A stretch of DNA of 6,514 bases from Pseudomonadota bacterium (GTDB lineage: Bacteria > Pseudomonadota > Gammaproteobacteria > Burkholderiales > Burkholderiaceae_C), in NCBI GenBank assembly GCA_030918015.1, contig JAUPTP010000136.1, positions 1-6,514 on the forward strand, given 5' to 3'. The position numbers were made by a program, and so were the translations under genes. Below the pieces are notes generated by a model. It was not told the origin of the DNA. It made no database searches and was given only the letters and a program-made list of their open reading frames with translations. This document shows positions 6,494 to 6,514 of this stretch, one piece after another (the first letter of the stretch is position 1; each line of letters starts with the position of its first letter).

Positions 6494-6514
6494 TCAGGAC
6501 ACCGCGTCGGCGCT
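6494..6514 (-). CDS. Last codons of an upstream gene, probably accD (partial)
   Basis: On the minus strand the right edge reads six codons, SADAVS, followed by TGA, in a frame distinct from folC. The terminator-like hairpin shortly after fits a gene end here. In beta- and gammaproteobacteria, accD (acetyl-CoA carboxylase carboxyltransferase beta subunit) normally precedes folC, so accD is the expected gene. Six residues cannot identify a protein, so the name rests on gene order alone and the symbol is left blank. Confidence 0.35.
   Translation of the reverse strand, partial: SADAVS

Noticed and set aside
1..6514. A new defence, mobile or biosynthetic system
   Set aside because: Every gene has a recognisable housekeeping family in a conserved order. 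There are no inverted terminal repeats, integrase, transposase, tRNA or composition shift to indicate an inserted region.

Overview
This GC-rich window (coding GC visibly very high, with strong G/C in third codon positions) is a compact, all-minus-strand housekeeping gene cluster. Read in the direction of transcription (from high to low coordinates), the order is: end of an upstream gene (probably accD), folC, a SPOR-domain membrane protein in the dedD position, cvpA, purF, metZ, and the 5' part of gltX, which runs off the left edge. The accD-folC-dedD-cvpA-purF order is shared by many beta- and gammaproteobacteria. metZ directly after purF is known from pseudomonads and Burkholderiales. With the very high GC, the E. 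coli-type 505-residue PurF and the MetZ-type sulfhydrylase, this points to a betaproteobacterium of the Burkholderiales (for example a Leptothrix/Rubrivivax/Comamonadaceae-like genus). That placement is inference, not a database result.

Layout: 6494-6514 holds the last six codons and stop of the upstream gene. 6421-6493 is a 73-base gap with terminator-like hairpins. folC (5074-6420), the SPOR gene (4048-5061) and cvpA (3506-4036) follow with gaps of only 12 and 11 bases. A 96-base gap (3410-3505) with a long GC-rich hairpin separates cvpA from purF (1892-3409). metZ (630-1859) follows after 32 bases, and gltX (1-622, partial) after 7 bases. No stretch of 300 bases lacks a gene. No tRNA, mobile element, CRISPR array or phage sequence is visible.

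How the genes fit together: FolC makes and polyglutamylates the folates that carry one-carbon units. PurF commits PRPP and glutamine to purine synthesis, which consumes formyl-folate. MetZ makes homocysteine, which is then methylated from methyl-folate to methionine. GltX charges tRNA(Glu), using the glutamate that PurF releases and FolC consumes. The SPOR protein and CvpA are envelope proteins carried along in this conserved cluster.

I see no undescribed defence, mobile or biosynthetic system here. The items most worth a second look are the long TolA-like charged helix in the SPOR protein, the hairpins before purF and folC, and the close metZ-gltX junction.
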